Made by a program: the position numbers and the translations under genes | Assembly (NCBI RefSeq): GCF_900116445.1 | Contig: NZ_FPBH01000003.1 | Span: 186,001 to 250,000, forward strand | Reading direction: 5' to 3' | Source: Paraburkholderia aspalathi | Lineage (GTDB): Bacteria > Pseudomonadota > Gammaproteobacteria > Burkholderiales > Burkholderiaceae | Length of the DNA: 64,000 nt | The notes under the pieces: generated by a model | Databases searched by the model: none | The model's input: only the letters and a program-made list of their open reading frames with translations | What the model was told of the DNA's origin: nothing | Shown: positions 26,352 to 35,531 of the stretch, piece by piece | How positions within the stretch are numbered: the first letter of the stretch is position 1 | How the letters are laid out: every line of letters begins with the position of its first letter

Positions 26352-29039
26352 ATGGGCACGCAGGACATAATCGGGGCGATTACGGGTGGACTGTCGCAGC
26401 AGGACCGCCTTCTGAAACTGGATACGCCGGCCGGCAAAAACGTCTTGCTGCCCCACCGTGTCACCGGGTGCTCGCGGATCGGTCGTGATTTCTCCTTTCT
26501 GCTCGACTGCGTGTCGACTCAGGGCGACGTACAGCTCAAAACGCTGATCGCCCAGACCGTTACGCTCTGGATCCAGCGGGCCGATCGGTCTTACCTGCCC
26601 CACCATGGCTATATACATACAGCGCGTCGGCTGGGAGCCGACGGAAATCTCACAAGTTACCAGTTGGGATTTTCCTCGTGGATGCACTTTCTGAAGTTCC
26701 GGCGTGACCAGCGACACTGGCAGGACAAGGCAGCGGACGAAATCGTCTCGGACGTATTCAACCAGCATCCGCAGGCAAAAGGCATGTACCGCTTCGCGCT
26801 CTCGAAGCCGCTGCCGAAGCGTTCCTACTGTCGGCAGGACGAGACCGACTGGAACTTCGTGCACCGGCTTCTCGAATCCGAGGGCCTGTATGGCATCTGG
26901 CAGCAGGCGGCGGACGGCAAATCACACACGCTGGTCGTCACCGATCGCCTTGAGACGCTCGAACCGCTCTCACCTGCAACGGTCGGGTTCTATCGTGCCG
27001 GCGTGAGCAGTGAGGCCGATGCGCTCACCCAGTGGTCAGGCACGCGGATGCTGCAGTCCGCGCTCCTGTCGACGCGCACCTTCGACTACAAAAGCCCGTC
27101 GACGCCTTCCAGCCCCAAAGGCACGTCGATACCGACCATGGCGAATCAGGGTGCGCTGCCGGCGCAAACCGAAGTCTACGAATACACCGGTGGCTATACG
27201 TACCCGGAACAGGATCGCGGCGATCACCTTTCGAAGATTCGCATGGAGGAATGGGAGTCGCAGGCCAAGCGCTTTCACGGCGTGGGTAGCTTGCGCGCGA
27301 TGGACGCGGGCCGGCGCTTCACACTGACCGGTCATCCCGAGCATGACCACGACGCCGCCGACCAGAACGAGTTCGCGAGCATCGAGGTCGAGTGGGTCAT
27401 CGAGAACAATCTTCCGCTCGCCGGGCACGAAGCGAACTACCCACACAGCCTGAATCATCAGCTCGCACAGGCCCGCGCCGACGACTCTGGTCAGATTTTC
27501 AGCGCGAGCCACGTAGACGGCTCCACGGGGTTCTACCGGGTCGCCATCGAAGCGCAGCGTACGACGGTGCCGTACCGGAGCCCGTTCGAACATCACAAGC
27601 CCGAAGCGAAACTGGAATCGGCGATTGTGGCCGGACCGAAGGGACAGGAGTGCTACACCGATGAACTGAACCGGGTGAAAGTGCTCTTCATCTGGGACCG
27701 GCTCAATGAAGGTGACGAACGTGCATCGTGCTGGGTGCGCGTGGCGCAGTCCGATACCGGCGATGGATATGGTGGCGTCCACATGCCGCGCGCGGGCGAA
27801 GAACTCCTGATCGGCCACATCGGCAATGACATCGACCGCCCGATTGCGCTTCATCGTGTGTACAACGGCGCGGCGAAACCGCAGTGGCATTCGAACGGCC
27901 TGCTTTCTGGCTATCAGTCCCGGGAGTACGGCGGCGGCGGCTATAACCAGTACGTCATGGATGATTCCACGGGGCAGCCTCGCATGCGGATCATGAGCAG
28001 CCACGGCATGAGCGGTCTCCATCTCGGCTACCAGATCGTCCAAGACGGCAATTCGCGTGGCGCGTACACCGGCAGCGGCTTTACCTTGCGCACCGACTAT
28101 GCAGGTGCGGTCCATGCGGGTGAGGGACTGTATTTCAGCACACATCAAATCAGCGCCGACGGTCAGCCGCTTGATACCACCGCGCCGCGCGAGATCCTGG
28201 CGCGTGCGGATCTGCTGGTCGAGTCCTTGTCCTCCGCAAGTTCGACCGCCAAGGCCGAGGATATGAAGCCTGGCCGCGAAGCGCTTTCACAGTTCGCGAA
28301 GGCGACCCAGCACAGCAAGGCGGGCGTGACCAAAGGCGGCAATACGGCGGGCGGTGGGACAGGAAACGCCAATGCCTTTGCCAAACCCGTCATGCTCGGA
28401 TCGAGTCCGGAGAGCATGGGTTTTACCACGCACGCGTCGGCGCAGATGGTCGCGGACGACCATCTGAATTTCGTCAGCGGCAAGGACACGTACTGGGCCG
28501 TGGGCAAATCGCTGGTTGCGAGCGTCGCAGAAAAAATCAGCGTGTTCGTCCAACGCGCCGGTATGAAACTGATCGCCGGGAAAGGCCCGATCGACATCCA
28601 GGCGCTCACCGATCAGCTGCGATTACTGTCCGAACTCGGACTGACGCTCAAGAGCAACAACGGCAGCATCGAGATCGATGCGAAGACCGAGTTGATGCTC
28701 AAGTGCGGCGGCTCATACATCCGTATTACCCCGCAAGGAATTGAGGACGGCACGCGCGGTGCACGCACGATCAAGTCGGCGTCGTTCAGCCGGCAGGGTC
28801 CGAGTTCGGTGGCCGAGCATATGAATAGCCTCGAGAAGCCGGCGTTCAACGACAAGTATCTCTTGCGCGACCGGATCACCGGCGACCCGCTCAAGAACCA
28901 CCCTTACGAGATTGTGCGTGGGGATGGCACACGCCTGAGCGGGGTCACGGACGAGCTGGGCCATACGGTCGAGCAGAAAAGCAACGATATCGAAACGGTG
29001 GTGATCCGGGCGCTGCGGCCTGGCACGAGCAACGCATAA
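26352..29039 (+). CDS. vgrG: Type VI secretion tip protein VgrG (TssI)
   Basis: This 895-residue spike protein trimerises at the T6SS tube tip and carries effectors into target cells. Residues 1-420 form the gp27-like base. The gp5-like OB fold is at about 440-505, with K-V-L-F-I-W-D-R, V-R-V-A-Q and P-R-A-G-E-E-L-L-I-G-H. A DUF2345-type beta-helix extension covers about 690-810. A tail domain at about 845-890 (L-L-R-D-R-I-T-G-D-P, G-V-T-D-E-L-G-H-T) is a known effector-docking type region. ATG 26352 is chosen because GAGAGG precedes it and M-G-T-Q-D starts the domain. An in-frame ATG at 26211 is upstream of AT-rich leader sequence. No T6SS structural genes are in the window, so this is an orphan vgrG served by a system elsewhere in the genome. 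Confidence 0.93.
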   Translation: MGTQDIIGAITGGLSQQDRLLKLDTPAGKNVLLPHRVTGCSRIGRDFSFLLDCVSTQGDVQLKTLIAQTVTLWIQRADRSYLPHHGYIHTARRLGADGNLTSYQLGFSSWMHFLKFRRDQRHWQDKAADEIVSDVFNQHPQAKGMYRFALSKPLPKRSYCRQDETDWNFVHRLLESEGLYGIWQQAADGKSHTLVVTDRLETLEPLSPATVGFYRAGVSSEADALTQWSGTRMLQSALLSTRTFDYKSPSTPSSPKGTSIPTMANQGALPAQTEVYEYTGGYTYPEQDRGDHLSKIRMEEWESQAKRFHGVGSLRAMDAGRRFTLTGHPEHDHDAADQNEFASIEVEWVIENNLPLAGHEANYPHSLNHQLAQARADDSGQIFSASHVDGSTGFYRVAIEAQRTTVPYRSPFEHHKPEAKLESAIVAGPKGQECYTDELNRVKVLFIWDRLNEGDERASCWVRVAQSDTGDGYGGVHMPRAGEELLIGHIGNDIDRPIALHRVYNGAAKPQWHSNGLLSGYQSREYGGGGYNQYVMDDSTGQPRMRIMSSHGMSGLHLGYQIVQDGNSRGAYTGSGFTLRTDYAGAVHAGEGLYFSTHQISADGQPLDTTAPREILARADLLVESLSSASSTAKAEDMKPGREALSQFAKATQHSKAGVTKGGNTAGGGTGNANAFAKPVMLGSSPESMGFTTHASAQMVADDHLNFVSGKDTYWAVGKSLVASVAEKISVFVQRAGMKLIAGKGPIDIQALTDQLRLLSELGLTLKSNNGSIEIDAKTELMLKCGGSYIRITPQGIEDGTRGARTIKSASFSRQGPSSVAEHMNSLEKPAFNDKYLLRDRITGDPLKNHPYEIVRGDGTRLSGVTDELGHTVEQKSNDIETVVIRALRPGTSNA

Positions 29040-29049
29040 GCGAGAATCC

Positions 29050-30987
29050 ATGAGCGAAAATCAGCCCGACAATTCGGGTACACCGGGCCAGACGTCCGGC
29101 GACGACGATGCCGAACAGGAAGTCGTCCGCCTCGCGTCGCAGACTGATGAGGACGGCCACTCTTCCGCCCAGGCGCCCTTGACGCCGGCCGACGACACCC
29201 GCGCCAAGGAAACCTTGCACGATCTGCGCCCCATCATTCCCGTGATTTTTATACCGGGCGTGATGGGCTCGCCACTGGCCGCCAAGGACAGTGGCGACGC
29301 GGCATGGGCCGCACCAAATACAGACACGATAGGTGCATCACTCGGCGCGTTGTGTTCGCTCATCGCGGGATGGTTTCGCAGCGCGTCGTCGCGCGAAACA
29401 CTTTTCGCTCCCGAGAGCGTCATGGTGACGCCGCTCGGTCCGATCGTCGACCTTGGAGAGAAAGACCCAATTACCGAGAAAGAGGCGCGACGCCGCGGCT
29501 GGGGTTCGGTCTATCGGACCGGCTATCAACCTGTCCTGCTTTGGCTCGAGCAGCAGTTGAACAACCCGATGCTGCTCGGCAAGCCAGAAGGCGCGTGGAT
29601 CAATCCCGATCCCGAGGGCGAGAAATGGGCGCTCCATCCGGTGCTCGGCACCGATCCGAAGACCTACGGCGCCATTGCTGCCGCAGGTAAAGGCCAGGTG
29701 ATCGCGCCGGACTCCGCTGAATTCAAGAAATTCGCGAAGTTTCGCTATCGCGTCTATGCAATTGGATACAACTGGCTGCAGTCGAACGACCTTTCGGGGC
29801 GTGATGTGGTGAATGGTCTGGATGTCCCCGATCCGCAGACAAAGAAGACGACACGGCTGATGGGCGTCACCGAGATCTGCAAAGAAAACGATACGGGCAA
29901 GGCCATTATTCTGACGCACTCGATGGGTGGGCTGGTGGCTCGCTTCGCGGTGCTGAACCATGGGCTAGAAGGTCTTGCGCACGGCGTATTTCATGGATGT
30001 CAACCGGCCACCGGTGCTCCTCTGGCGGCCAAGCGTTTCAAGACAGGCGGCAGTCCCGAAGGCGGCATGAATGGTTTCATCAATGGCAGTCTGCTGGGGC
30101 GCGATGCGGACGAGTTCATGGCGGTGATGACGAACGCGCCGGGACCGATGGAGCTGACGCCGATGCCGGATTATCACAATGGCGCGCCGTGGTGGATTTT
30201 TGCGCGGCCCGGCGGACAGGTGGTCATGCAGTTCCCGGAACACGGCGATCCGTATAACGATTTGTACGTGAATCCCAAGTGGTACGGTTTGCAGCCGCCC
30301 GACAAACAGCTCGATCCCGCTGGGATCGTCAAGACGCGGCTCAAGGCAGGCGGGCTTCAGACAAGCCTATCGGATTATTATCGATCGACGATGGAGACCG
30401 TTGTAAAAAACCAGAGCCATTTGAAGAATCATTACCATGGCAAGACATATGTAGCCTACGGCGAGGGCGGCCTCGACTTCAGGTCACCACAGTCGAGCAC
30501 GACGACAGAGGCCAGCGACAAGAGCAAGCCTGGCATCGAAAAAGGAGACCCGACGAAGAATCTGCTGACGTGGGGTAACGCAATCTGGACCGGGGATGTG
30601 CCATCGGACGTGCAGGCGCCTGAACTTCAGGCCGCAACGTTGCTGCACGACTCGGGCAAGGGCGAGATCCGCGTGTTTCTGGAGCAACGCAAACTGAGCG
30701 TCACATTCACCGTCCAGAAGACGAACACGTTGCCGGATGTGAACGCCAAGACGGACTGGTCGCAAGTGGCAACGAAGACAGGAATCATCCGCGGCGACGG
30801 TACGGTGCCGGTGTGGTCGGCCGATGCGCAGGCGCGCGGGTTGAAGCCGGATGTGCCTGGCGACCCGGCCAAAGGAGTTCAGATGGCGTTCGTGCAGGGC
30901 GGATACCAGCACATGACCAGTTATGCGCACCCATGGACGCACTGGGCGATACTTTACAGTGTGGTCCAGATTGTCAACGACATCTAG
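29050..30987 (+). CDS. T6SS lipase effector, Tle4-like alpha/beta hydrolase
   Basis: This 645-residue predicted phospholipase effector is delivered by the adjacent VgrG. The hydrolase core begins at I-P-V-I-F-I-P-G-V-M-G-S-P-L, an LCAT-like oxyanion segment. The nucleophile is Ser291 in T-H-S-M-G-G. The likely acid is Asp583 in R-G-D-G-T-V-P, and His621 in Y-Q-H-M-T completes the triad. The first 60 residues are polar and disordered (Asp/Gln/Thr-rich), without a signal peptide, as expected for T6SS cargo. It starts 10 bases after vgrG. The Tle4 assignment rests on the THSMG motif, the size and the following Tli4-like immunity gene. It could be a neighbouring Tle family. Confidence 0.82.
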   Translation: MSENQPDNSGTPGQTSGDDDAEQEVVRLASQTDEDGHSSAQAPLTPADDTRAKETLHDLRPIIPVIFIPGVMGSPLAAKDSGDAAWAAPNTDTIGASLGALCSLIAGWFRSASSRETLFAPESVMVTPLGPIVDLGEKDPITEKEARRRGWGSVYRTGYQPVLLWLEQQLNNPMLLGKPEGAWINPDPEGEKWALHPVLGTDPKTYGAIAAAGKGQVIAPDSAEFKKFAKFRYRVYAIGYNWLQSNDLSGRDVVNGLDVPDPQTKKTTRLMGVTEICKENDTGKAIILTHSMGGLVARFAVLNHGLEGLAHGVFHGCQPATGAPLAAKRFKTGGSPEGGMNGFINGSLLGRDADEFMAVMTNAPGPMELTPMPDYHNGAPWWIFARPGGQVVMQFPEHGDPYNDLYVNPKWYGLQPPDKQLDPAGIVKTRLKAGGLQTSLSDYYRSTMETVVKNQSHLKNHYHGKTYVAYGEGGLDFRSPQSSTTTEASDKSKPGIEKGDPTKNLLTWGNAIWTGDVPSDVQAPELQAATLLHDSGKGEIRVFLEQRKLSVTFTVQKTNTLPDVNAKTDWSQVATKTGIIRGDGTVPVWSADAQARGLKPDVPGDPAKGVQMAFVQGGYQHMTSYAHPWTHWAILYSVVQIVNDI

Positions 30988-30998
30988 GTGCCGGGAAC

Positions 30999-32039
30999 AT
31001 GTTAATGGTTCGCCTCTTTCGCCCCCTCATTCTGCTGGCAGGTCTTTGTGCCTGCTCTCTTGCGCTTTCCGTGGAACCAACGATGAACAATCCGCTGCTG
31101 TCCAAAATGCGCCCGTGGTGCATCGGCCGCCTCGTATTCGACCGGCCCGCGTCGAGCGAGATTTCGAATCAACATTACGCGTACAGGGGAGACAAACTCG
31201 AAACAACTCACAATGTCTCACTTGAGGCCTATCGCACCAAAGTCGAGGCCCGGGAAAACGAGTTGCGTACGAAGCAACGCTATAACCCCGTCAACCTGGA
31301 TGAGAAAACCGGGAAGGCCTGGCTGGAGAAGGCATTTTCGCCGGTCAACGATTCGCGGTTTTTCATCTACCAGGAAGGCGTGGCGAAAGTCGAGATGCCC
31401 TTCAAAACGGATGGCTACCTCTTTGCGGACCACACACTCTTTCATACCGCCGGCCTCATGGGAGCGTCTGCTCTCGGTAACTCCGAGAATATCTACAGCG
31501 ACACCTACAGGCGAATCAAGGCGCGAGACAACTGGGCCGTGCCGACGGAGTCGGGCTTTTGCTTCGACGGCGGGATCGTCACCGGATCGTCGACCTACAC
31601 GGAAGAAGTCAGCCAGTCGTTTGCGCTGCTGCCGGGCCGACCTGCCCTGCTCCTGATCAAGATGCGAGATGCGGTCGAGCAGGATCAAGCTCAGCCGCTC
31701 ACCAAGAATCTGTCCGAGCTTCGCGCACAACTCGATCGAATGCCTGGCAGCTATCGCATCCTGCGCAAGGGCAAGCGCGTGGTGGCCGGCATGGACGCCG
31801 AAGAGGTCCTGTTTGCGCTTCAGGACGGCCCGATTACGGTCTACCGTTTCTATCTGCTGGCACCGGGCAATCCTGCCACGCTTGCACAACCGCATACCTC
31901 GGTTGAACTGCTGCTGGGCACGTCTTCCCGGAGCGACCTGCCGCCTGATCAGGCAACGTCGCCGGTCGATGAGGCGGGAGCGCTGCAGGTATGGGACGCC
32001 CTGCTGAATAGCCTCCGGCAGCGACCGGGCGCAGTGTAG
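30999..32039 (+). CDS. Tli4-like immunity protein for the T6SS lipase
   Basis: This 346-residue periplasmic protein probably binds and blocks the upstream lipase to protect sister cells. An N-terminal hydrophobic segment (L-I-L-L-A-G-L-C-A-C-S-L-A) directs export and offers a lipobox-like Cys. The mature part opens with M-R-P-W-C-I-G-R-L-V-F-D-R-P, the pattern seen at the start of Tli4 N-terminal domains. It later has S-G-F-C-F-D-G-G-I-V-T-G and a C-terminal domain of alternating strands. The two Cys in these motifs may form a disulfide. The start follows the effector stop by 11 bases (ATG 30999, or 31005), so effector and immunity are co-transcribed. An open frame overlapping the effector (from 30813) is not the likely start. 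Confidence 0.75.
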   Translation: MLMVRLFRPLILLAGLCACSLALSVEPTMNNPLLSKMRPWCIGRLVFDRPASSEISNQHYAYRGDKLETTHNVSLEAYRTKVEARENELRTKQRYNPVNLDEKTGKAWLEKAFSPVNDSRFFIYQEGVAKVEMPFKTDGYLFADHTLFHTAGLMGASALGNSENIYSDTYRRIKARDNWAVPTESGFCFDGGIVTGSSTYTEEVSQSFALLPGRPALLLIKMRDAVEQDQAQPLTKNLSELRAQLDRMPGSYRILRKGKRVVAGMDAEEVLFALQDGPITVYRFYLLAPGNPATLAQPHTSVELLLGTSSRSDLPPDQATSPVDEAGALQVWDALLNSLRQRPGAV

Positions 32040-32048
32040 GAGCGTACG

Positions 32049-32336
32049 ATGCGGCGTTACGACATTGTGAAAGGCGACAAAACGACGGTGGGTGGCATCG
32101 TGCAGGGCGGTGACGGTAACGACCTGCTCGGCGGGCGCGAGCAGGCCTACGAAACTGATCCCGTCCTGTGCCCGGTCTGCAAGACCGTTGGGCTGATCAA
32201 GTGCGACGGCGCGCGCATTTCCACGACAGGACCGGACGGACGGCAGGCGGCACTGAGCGATGATCTGTGTGTCTGTCTGTGCACACCGCATCCGCGTCTT
32301 GTGCCGTCGCAAACGACGTCTTACGTTGACGTGTAG
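32049..32336 (+). CDS. PAAR-domain protein (T6SS spike tip)
   Basis: This 95-residue PAAR protein sharpens the VgrG spike. It starts M-R-R-Y-D-I-V-K-G-D-K-T-T-V-G-G-I-V-Q-G-G-D. It has the conserved D-P-V-L-C-P-V-C-K-T-V-G pattern and a later C-V-C-L-C pair that, with an early His substitute, could bind zinc. The usual single metal site uses one Cys and three His, so the Cys-rich form here is a variant. It begins 9 bases after the immunity gene and ends the vgrG-lipase-immunity-PAAR operon together with a tiny lipoprotein gene. Confidence 0.82.
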   Translation: MRRYDIVKGDKTTVGGIVQGGDGNDLLGGREQAYETDPVLCPVCKTVGLIKCDGARISTTGPDGRQAALSDDLCVCLCTPHPRLVPSQTTSYVDV

Positions 32337-32392
32337 GCGCCGCGGCACGCTGACGCAGCGAACCAATAACGAATACCAAGGAGGGTGACGTG

Positions 32393-32485
32393 ATGAGGAA
32401 GCGAATATTCAGTCTGACGCTACTGCTAGCGATCGTGGCAACCATAGCGGGTTGCGCGTCGCTGAAATGCATTCCGACGTGTTGA
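32393..32485 (+). CDS. Very small lipoprotein (30 residues) at the end of the T6SS payload operon
   Basis: A short frame begins at ATG 32393 after a strong AAGGAGG site. It encodes M-R-K-R, a hydrophobic run L-T-L-L-L-A-I-V-A-T-I, then lipobox I-A-G-C (Cys20). Only ten more residues follow, ending C-I-P-T-C. The mature lipopeptide would be about 11 residues. The size resembles entericidin-like or lysis-type lipopeptides, but no family is recognised. Its position 57 bases after the PAAR gene suggests co-transcription. It could also be a truncated remnant of a longer lipoprotein, since the downstream sequence to 32857 looks decayed. Confidence 0.55.
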   Translation: MRKRIFSLTLLLAIVATIAGCASLKCIPTC

Positions 32486-32771
32486 CGTTCTGAGGCGCGC
32501 TGCCGGCAGAGATGCGCATCGCGATGCGCTTGTAACGCGCGTCCTACAGACCTTCGTCTGACTACCCGCATCGCGGCTGTGAAAAGTCGTTCGCAGCGTC
32601 CATCCGCTCCGGCCAACAGATACCTAGCCCGCTGCCCCCTCGCGGGGCGGCTGAACGACGAAAGCAAGGAATGCCTTCTCCATCTCGGGGGAAAGTGTTG
32701 ATGCCGAATCAGCGCTTCCTGTCTGCGTTTCTGCCTCTGCAAAACCGATCGGTCGCAGCGCCCGACTCAGC

Positions 32772-32850
32772 TCAGAAGCTGGTCGCCCCGATGCCACCGG
32801 GACCGACCGAATAATGGACGATTTCGGAAGTCCGGGAGACAAAGGCAGGC
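32772..32850 (-). pseudogene. 3'-end remnant of a VGPGGIGAT-tail lipoprotein gene
   Basis: The minus strand encodes S-R-T-S-E-I-V-H-Y-S-V-G-P-G-G-I-G-A-T-S-F before a TGA stop at 32772. This is nearly the same ending as the lipoprotein at 34796-35344 (V-H-Y-S-V-G-P-G-G-I-G-A-T and a second copy ending G-F). No upstream part of that gene is present, because the sequence runs directly into the end of another gene. It is therefore a broken duplicate tail. The surrounding gap 32486-32857 contains no intact gene. Confidence 0.6.
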
Positions 32851-32857
32851 CAAAAGG

Positions 32858-34006
32858 TCAGACGGCCATCGGCCGTGCGCTGAATTGCTGACGCAGTTCA
32901 GCCTCAATGGCCGCGCGCTCCGCCTGGATGTCTATGTTATCAGGCACCGCGATCTTCAGATCCTGCATCCGCTTCAGAATCTCCCAAGCCTCATAGTCGT
33001 GGAATGGATTAAGACCCATGACGTTGCCGAGATTCTTGTTCGCGCCTCCAACCGCCGCGGCGATCTTGACGAAGTCGGAGATGGCCAAGCTGACGTCCCA
33101 GCCCCGGACGAAAAGCAACAGTGCGGAGAGCGCCAACACACTCGCGGTACCGGCACCGCCCTTGGCGGCTTTCAACGGCGCGTAGTTGTGGCCTATGAAT
33201 TCGGCCAAGGAGCGGGTCTTGCCGTACTCGTTGACGAGCACAGCCGGATCGAACACGGAGCGACCATTGAAGCGTTGAGACAACGATTGAGCACGCTTTC
33301 CACTGTCGCCGAACATCGCGATACGCCGATCCATGATTGCCTGCATGTTCGCCTCATGCTGCGGGTAGCGCTCCATCACCCGCCGAGCGGCCTCGGCACG
33401 CCAATCAAACTGCGGCAATGCCGCAATCTCCGGAGTGAGCGCCACCCCACCCGGCAGCGCCCCAGAGGACCGGAACATGTTCTCCTGCAGCGCCGATATC
33501 CAGGTGAACAGCCGCGAGTCGAGCGTGACCGCGAAGAGCGAAGCGACCTTCTTGTTGAAGAACCACTCGCGCATGTCGCGAATCGAGACTTGGCTGAAGA
33601 CGCCCTGTTCGATGCCGGTGCAGACTAACTCCCTGACCGCTCGCGTCAGATTTGACTTCGACTCTGTCAACAAAACCAGATTTTCCGGAACAGTATTCGC
33701 CGTCTCCGGACTGCCGAAGTCGCAGTGGGGCCTGTGACCCGGTGTCGTGAACCTGAAGAAAGACTGGCGGCTCGCTTTGCCTGTTTTCGTCGCCGATCGG
33801 ACAATCTCAGCTCCGTTCACAAAGCAACTCGGGCACTGCAAATCGGTCCGGAGATAGGCGCGCCAAGCCTCGGGAATGGCGTCAACTGAGGTGTAAGGCT
33901 GTCCGAACTCAGCGGCGAGCCGCTTGAGTGTCTGCTCGACGTCAAGCTCGGCGCGCTGTGAAGTTGAATAGGCTGTCAGTGGCATAGCGTCTTTCGCATC
34001 ACTCAA
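32858..34006 (-). CDS. Unknown protein with an N-terminal Cys/His cluster
   Basis: This 382-residue protein is not recognised as a family. Residues 57-100 contain C-P-S-C, and then F-T-T-P-G-H-R-P-H-C-D-F, a Cys2 plus His-x2-His-Cys arrangement that could bind zinc. It is loosely reminiscent of the N-terminal finger of CoiA-like proteins. The middle is helical and polar. A Gly/Ala-rich hydrophobic segment (G-G-A-G-T-A-S-V-L-A-L-S-A-L-L-L-F-V) near residue 295 may be a membrane helix or a buried core. No signal peptide is present. It lies alone on the minus strand between the T6SS payload and the lipoprotein genes. A DNA- or RNA-related cytoplasmic role is a guess only. Confidence 0.65.
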   Translation of the reverse strand: MSDAKDAMPLTAYSTSQRAELDVEQTLKRLAAEFGQPYTSVDAIPEAWRAYLRTDLQCPSCFVNGAEIVRSATKTGKASRQSFFRFTTPGHRPHCDFGSPETANTVPENLVLLTESKSNLTRAVRELVCTGIEQGVFSQVSIRDMREWFFNKKVASLFAVTLDSRLFTWISALQENMFRSSGALPGGVALTPEIAALPQFDWRAEAARRVMERYPQHEANMQAIMDRRIAMFGDSGKRAQSLSQRFNGRSVFDPAVLVNEYGKTRSLAEFIGHNYAPLKAAKGGAGTASVLALSALLLFVRGWDVSLAISDFVKIAAAVGGANKNLGNVMGLNPFHDYEAWEILKRMQDLKIAVPDNIDIQAERAAIEAELRQQFSARPMAV

Positions 34007-34795
34007 TCTTCACGACTGAAAATAAACTTAGCCAATGATATCAATCAAATGAAATGAAACGAGAAAACGCAATTTTTTGCATCGACGTAGGAGGCGCCGA
34101 TTGTCAACACCACCGAAAATAGAGCAAGTGCGCCGCCGAAAAGCTAGGCCAGACCCTTCAGGACGCGGCGCAGCGAGGCGCATCGCCCCAGTCGGCAGCC
34201 ACAGGTGCACCTCACTTTCCGCACCCACTCGAAGCTGCCCGGTTTCAGCGTCCCGGCGCGGACCTGGCTCGGCAAACCCCTTCGTCGACGTGTCCGATTT
34301 GGCTGTCCACGCGCAATTGGACCGCGGCGACCTGGATCTGCTCACCGCAGCGGACGCGTCGCGACCGCTCTGAGGTCCGCGCCGCGTTCTGGAAGCACCC
34401 GTCACGATCCGGATCGCGACCTGCTGCGCGGCACACGCGACGACGAAGTGACGCCTGAGCTTGCGCCGGTGTCGGAAGGACAGGAAAATCAGCGAGTACA
34501 CCGCCACCAGTCTCACGCTCGGCCGTCATCCGCTCGCCCTGCTGCATAGCAAACTGCTCGCGATGCTCCTGCTGATCGGCGGCCGCCGCACGATGATCGC
34601 CGAGCCTCATAAATCAGTGTTTGCCTAGGGTGACATCGGCGCATCCATTGGTCAACGATGTCAGGAAGAATCGCGGCGCACTTTCACGTCGATAGTTCGG
34701 AATGCAAGGGTTAAAGCACTATCATCTTTCCGTCCCGACTTAATACACGCCATTCCACGAACCCAGACGCAGTTCCAATAGCTCGTCGACCCACA
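34007..34795. other. Decayed or non-coding segment
   Basis: There are 789 bases without a credible gene. Open frames occur on both strands but none has a ribosome site or known domain, and coding-like stretches change frame around 34380-34620. This fits the remains of one or more lost genes between the unknown minus-strand gene and the lipoprotein cluster. The ancestral gene could not be identified by eye. Confidence 0.4.
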
Positions 34796-35344
34796 TCAAA
34801 AACCGGTCGCCCCGATGCCTCCAGGACCCACGGTGTAATGACCGACGGTCGCTCCAATGCCACCGGGACCGACCGAGTAGTGAACGCTGTCCCCTTGTTG
34901 GCCCGACGCCGCGGCACATGTGTTCTTGCCCATGGGCGACAGGCAAGGGTCCGGTTTTCCATTCCCGAATGCGTTGGCAATGGCATTGTTCCTGGCCATG
35001 GCTTTGGCGGTGAACTGTTCGGTGACCTTGTTTCGCGCTTCGACAATGGCGTTCATTTTTTTCGTCCAGACACGGGCCCTGGCCTGATCGTGAGAGGCCA
35101 GAATCTCCTGACCTTCAGGAATCATCTTTTCGATTTGAAGATCGTACTGGATCACTTCTTTCGGCAACTGGCCTGCACGGACCGACGCGCGGTCGTTTTC
35201 CGTAACCTTGGTCCAGTCAGCACTCGACAGCGACGCATCCGATCGTGCCGCGCTCGCGCTACGGTTCTGTGGCGGAACCATACACCCCGCGAAGGCGGTG
35301 ATGACGAGAACGGCCAGGAGGCATTTACATGGATTTACTTTCAT
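34796..35344 (-). CDS. Lipoprotein with tandem VGPGGIGAT tail repeats
   Basis: This 182-residue lipoprotein has signal K-C-L-L-A-V-L-V-I-T-A-F and lipobox F-A-G-C (Cys21). The body is polar and helical (residues 45-130). The C-terminus has two consecutive copies of H-Y-(S/T)-V-G-P-G-G-I-G-A-T, ending in G-F. ATG 35344 is chosen because it begins the signal and follows AAGGA at 5-6 bases. The longer upstream frame has no signal sequence. Its function is unknown. The tail repeat is duplicated as a remnant at 32772, which suggests that this family expands and contracts locally. It may be an envelope protein linked to the neighbouring T6SS island. Confidence 0.7.
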   Translation of the reverse strand: MKVNPCKCLLAVLVITAFAGCMVPPQNRSASAARSDASLSSADWTKVTENDRASVRAGQLPKEVIQYDLQIEKMIPEGQEILASHDQARARVWTKKMNAIVEARNKVTEQFTAKAMARNNAIANAFGNGKPDPCLSPMGKNTCAAASGQQGDSVHYSVGPGGIGATVGHYTVGPGGIGATGF

Positions 35345-35531
35345 GGGTTCCTTCCAAAGAGGCGTCATCGGCACCGTTGTCTCCGAACCATTCTTGACGG
35401 TTTCATTGCCGTTGTTGAATTCGAATGGCACAGTGCCGGGCTTGCCGGCGCTGCGCTGTACACGCATCCGCCATTACCGTTGACGCGCAGCGGATTGCCG
35501 ATCAGGCCGAATGGTTTCCTGCAACTTCATC

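Noticed and set aside
34077-34610. Open frames on both strands in the decayed gap
   Set aside because: No coherent protein, frame changes inside, no known domain. Listed as a decayed segment.
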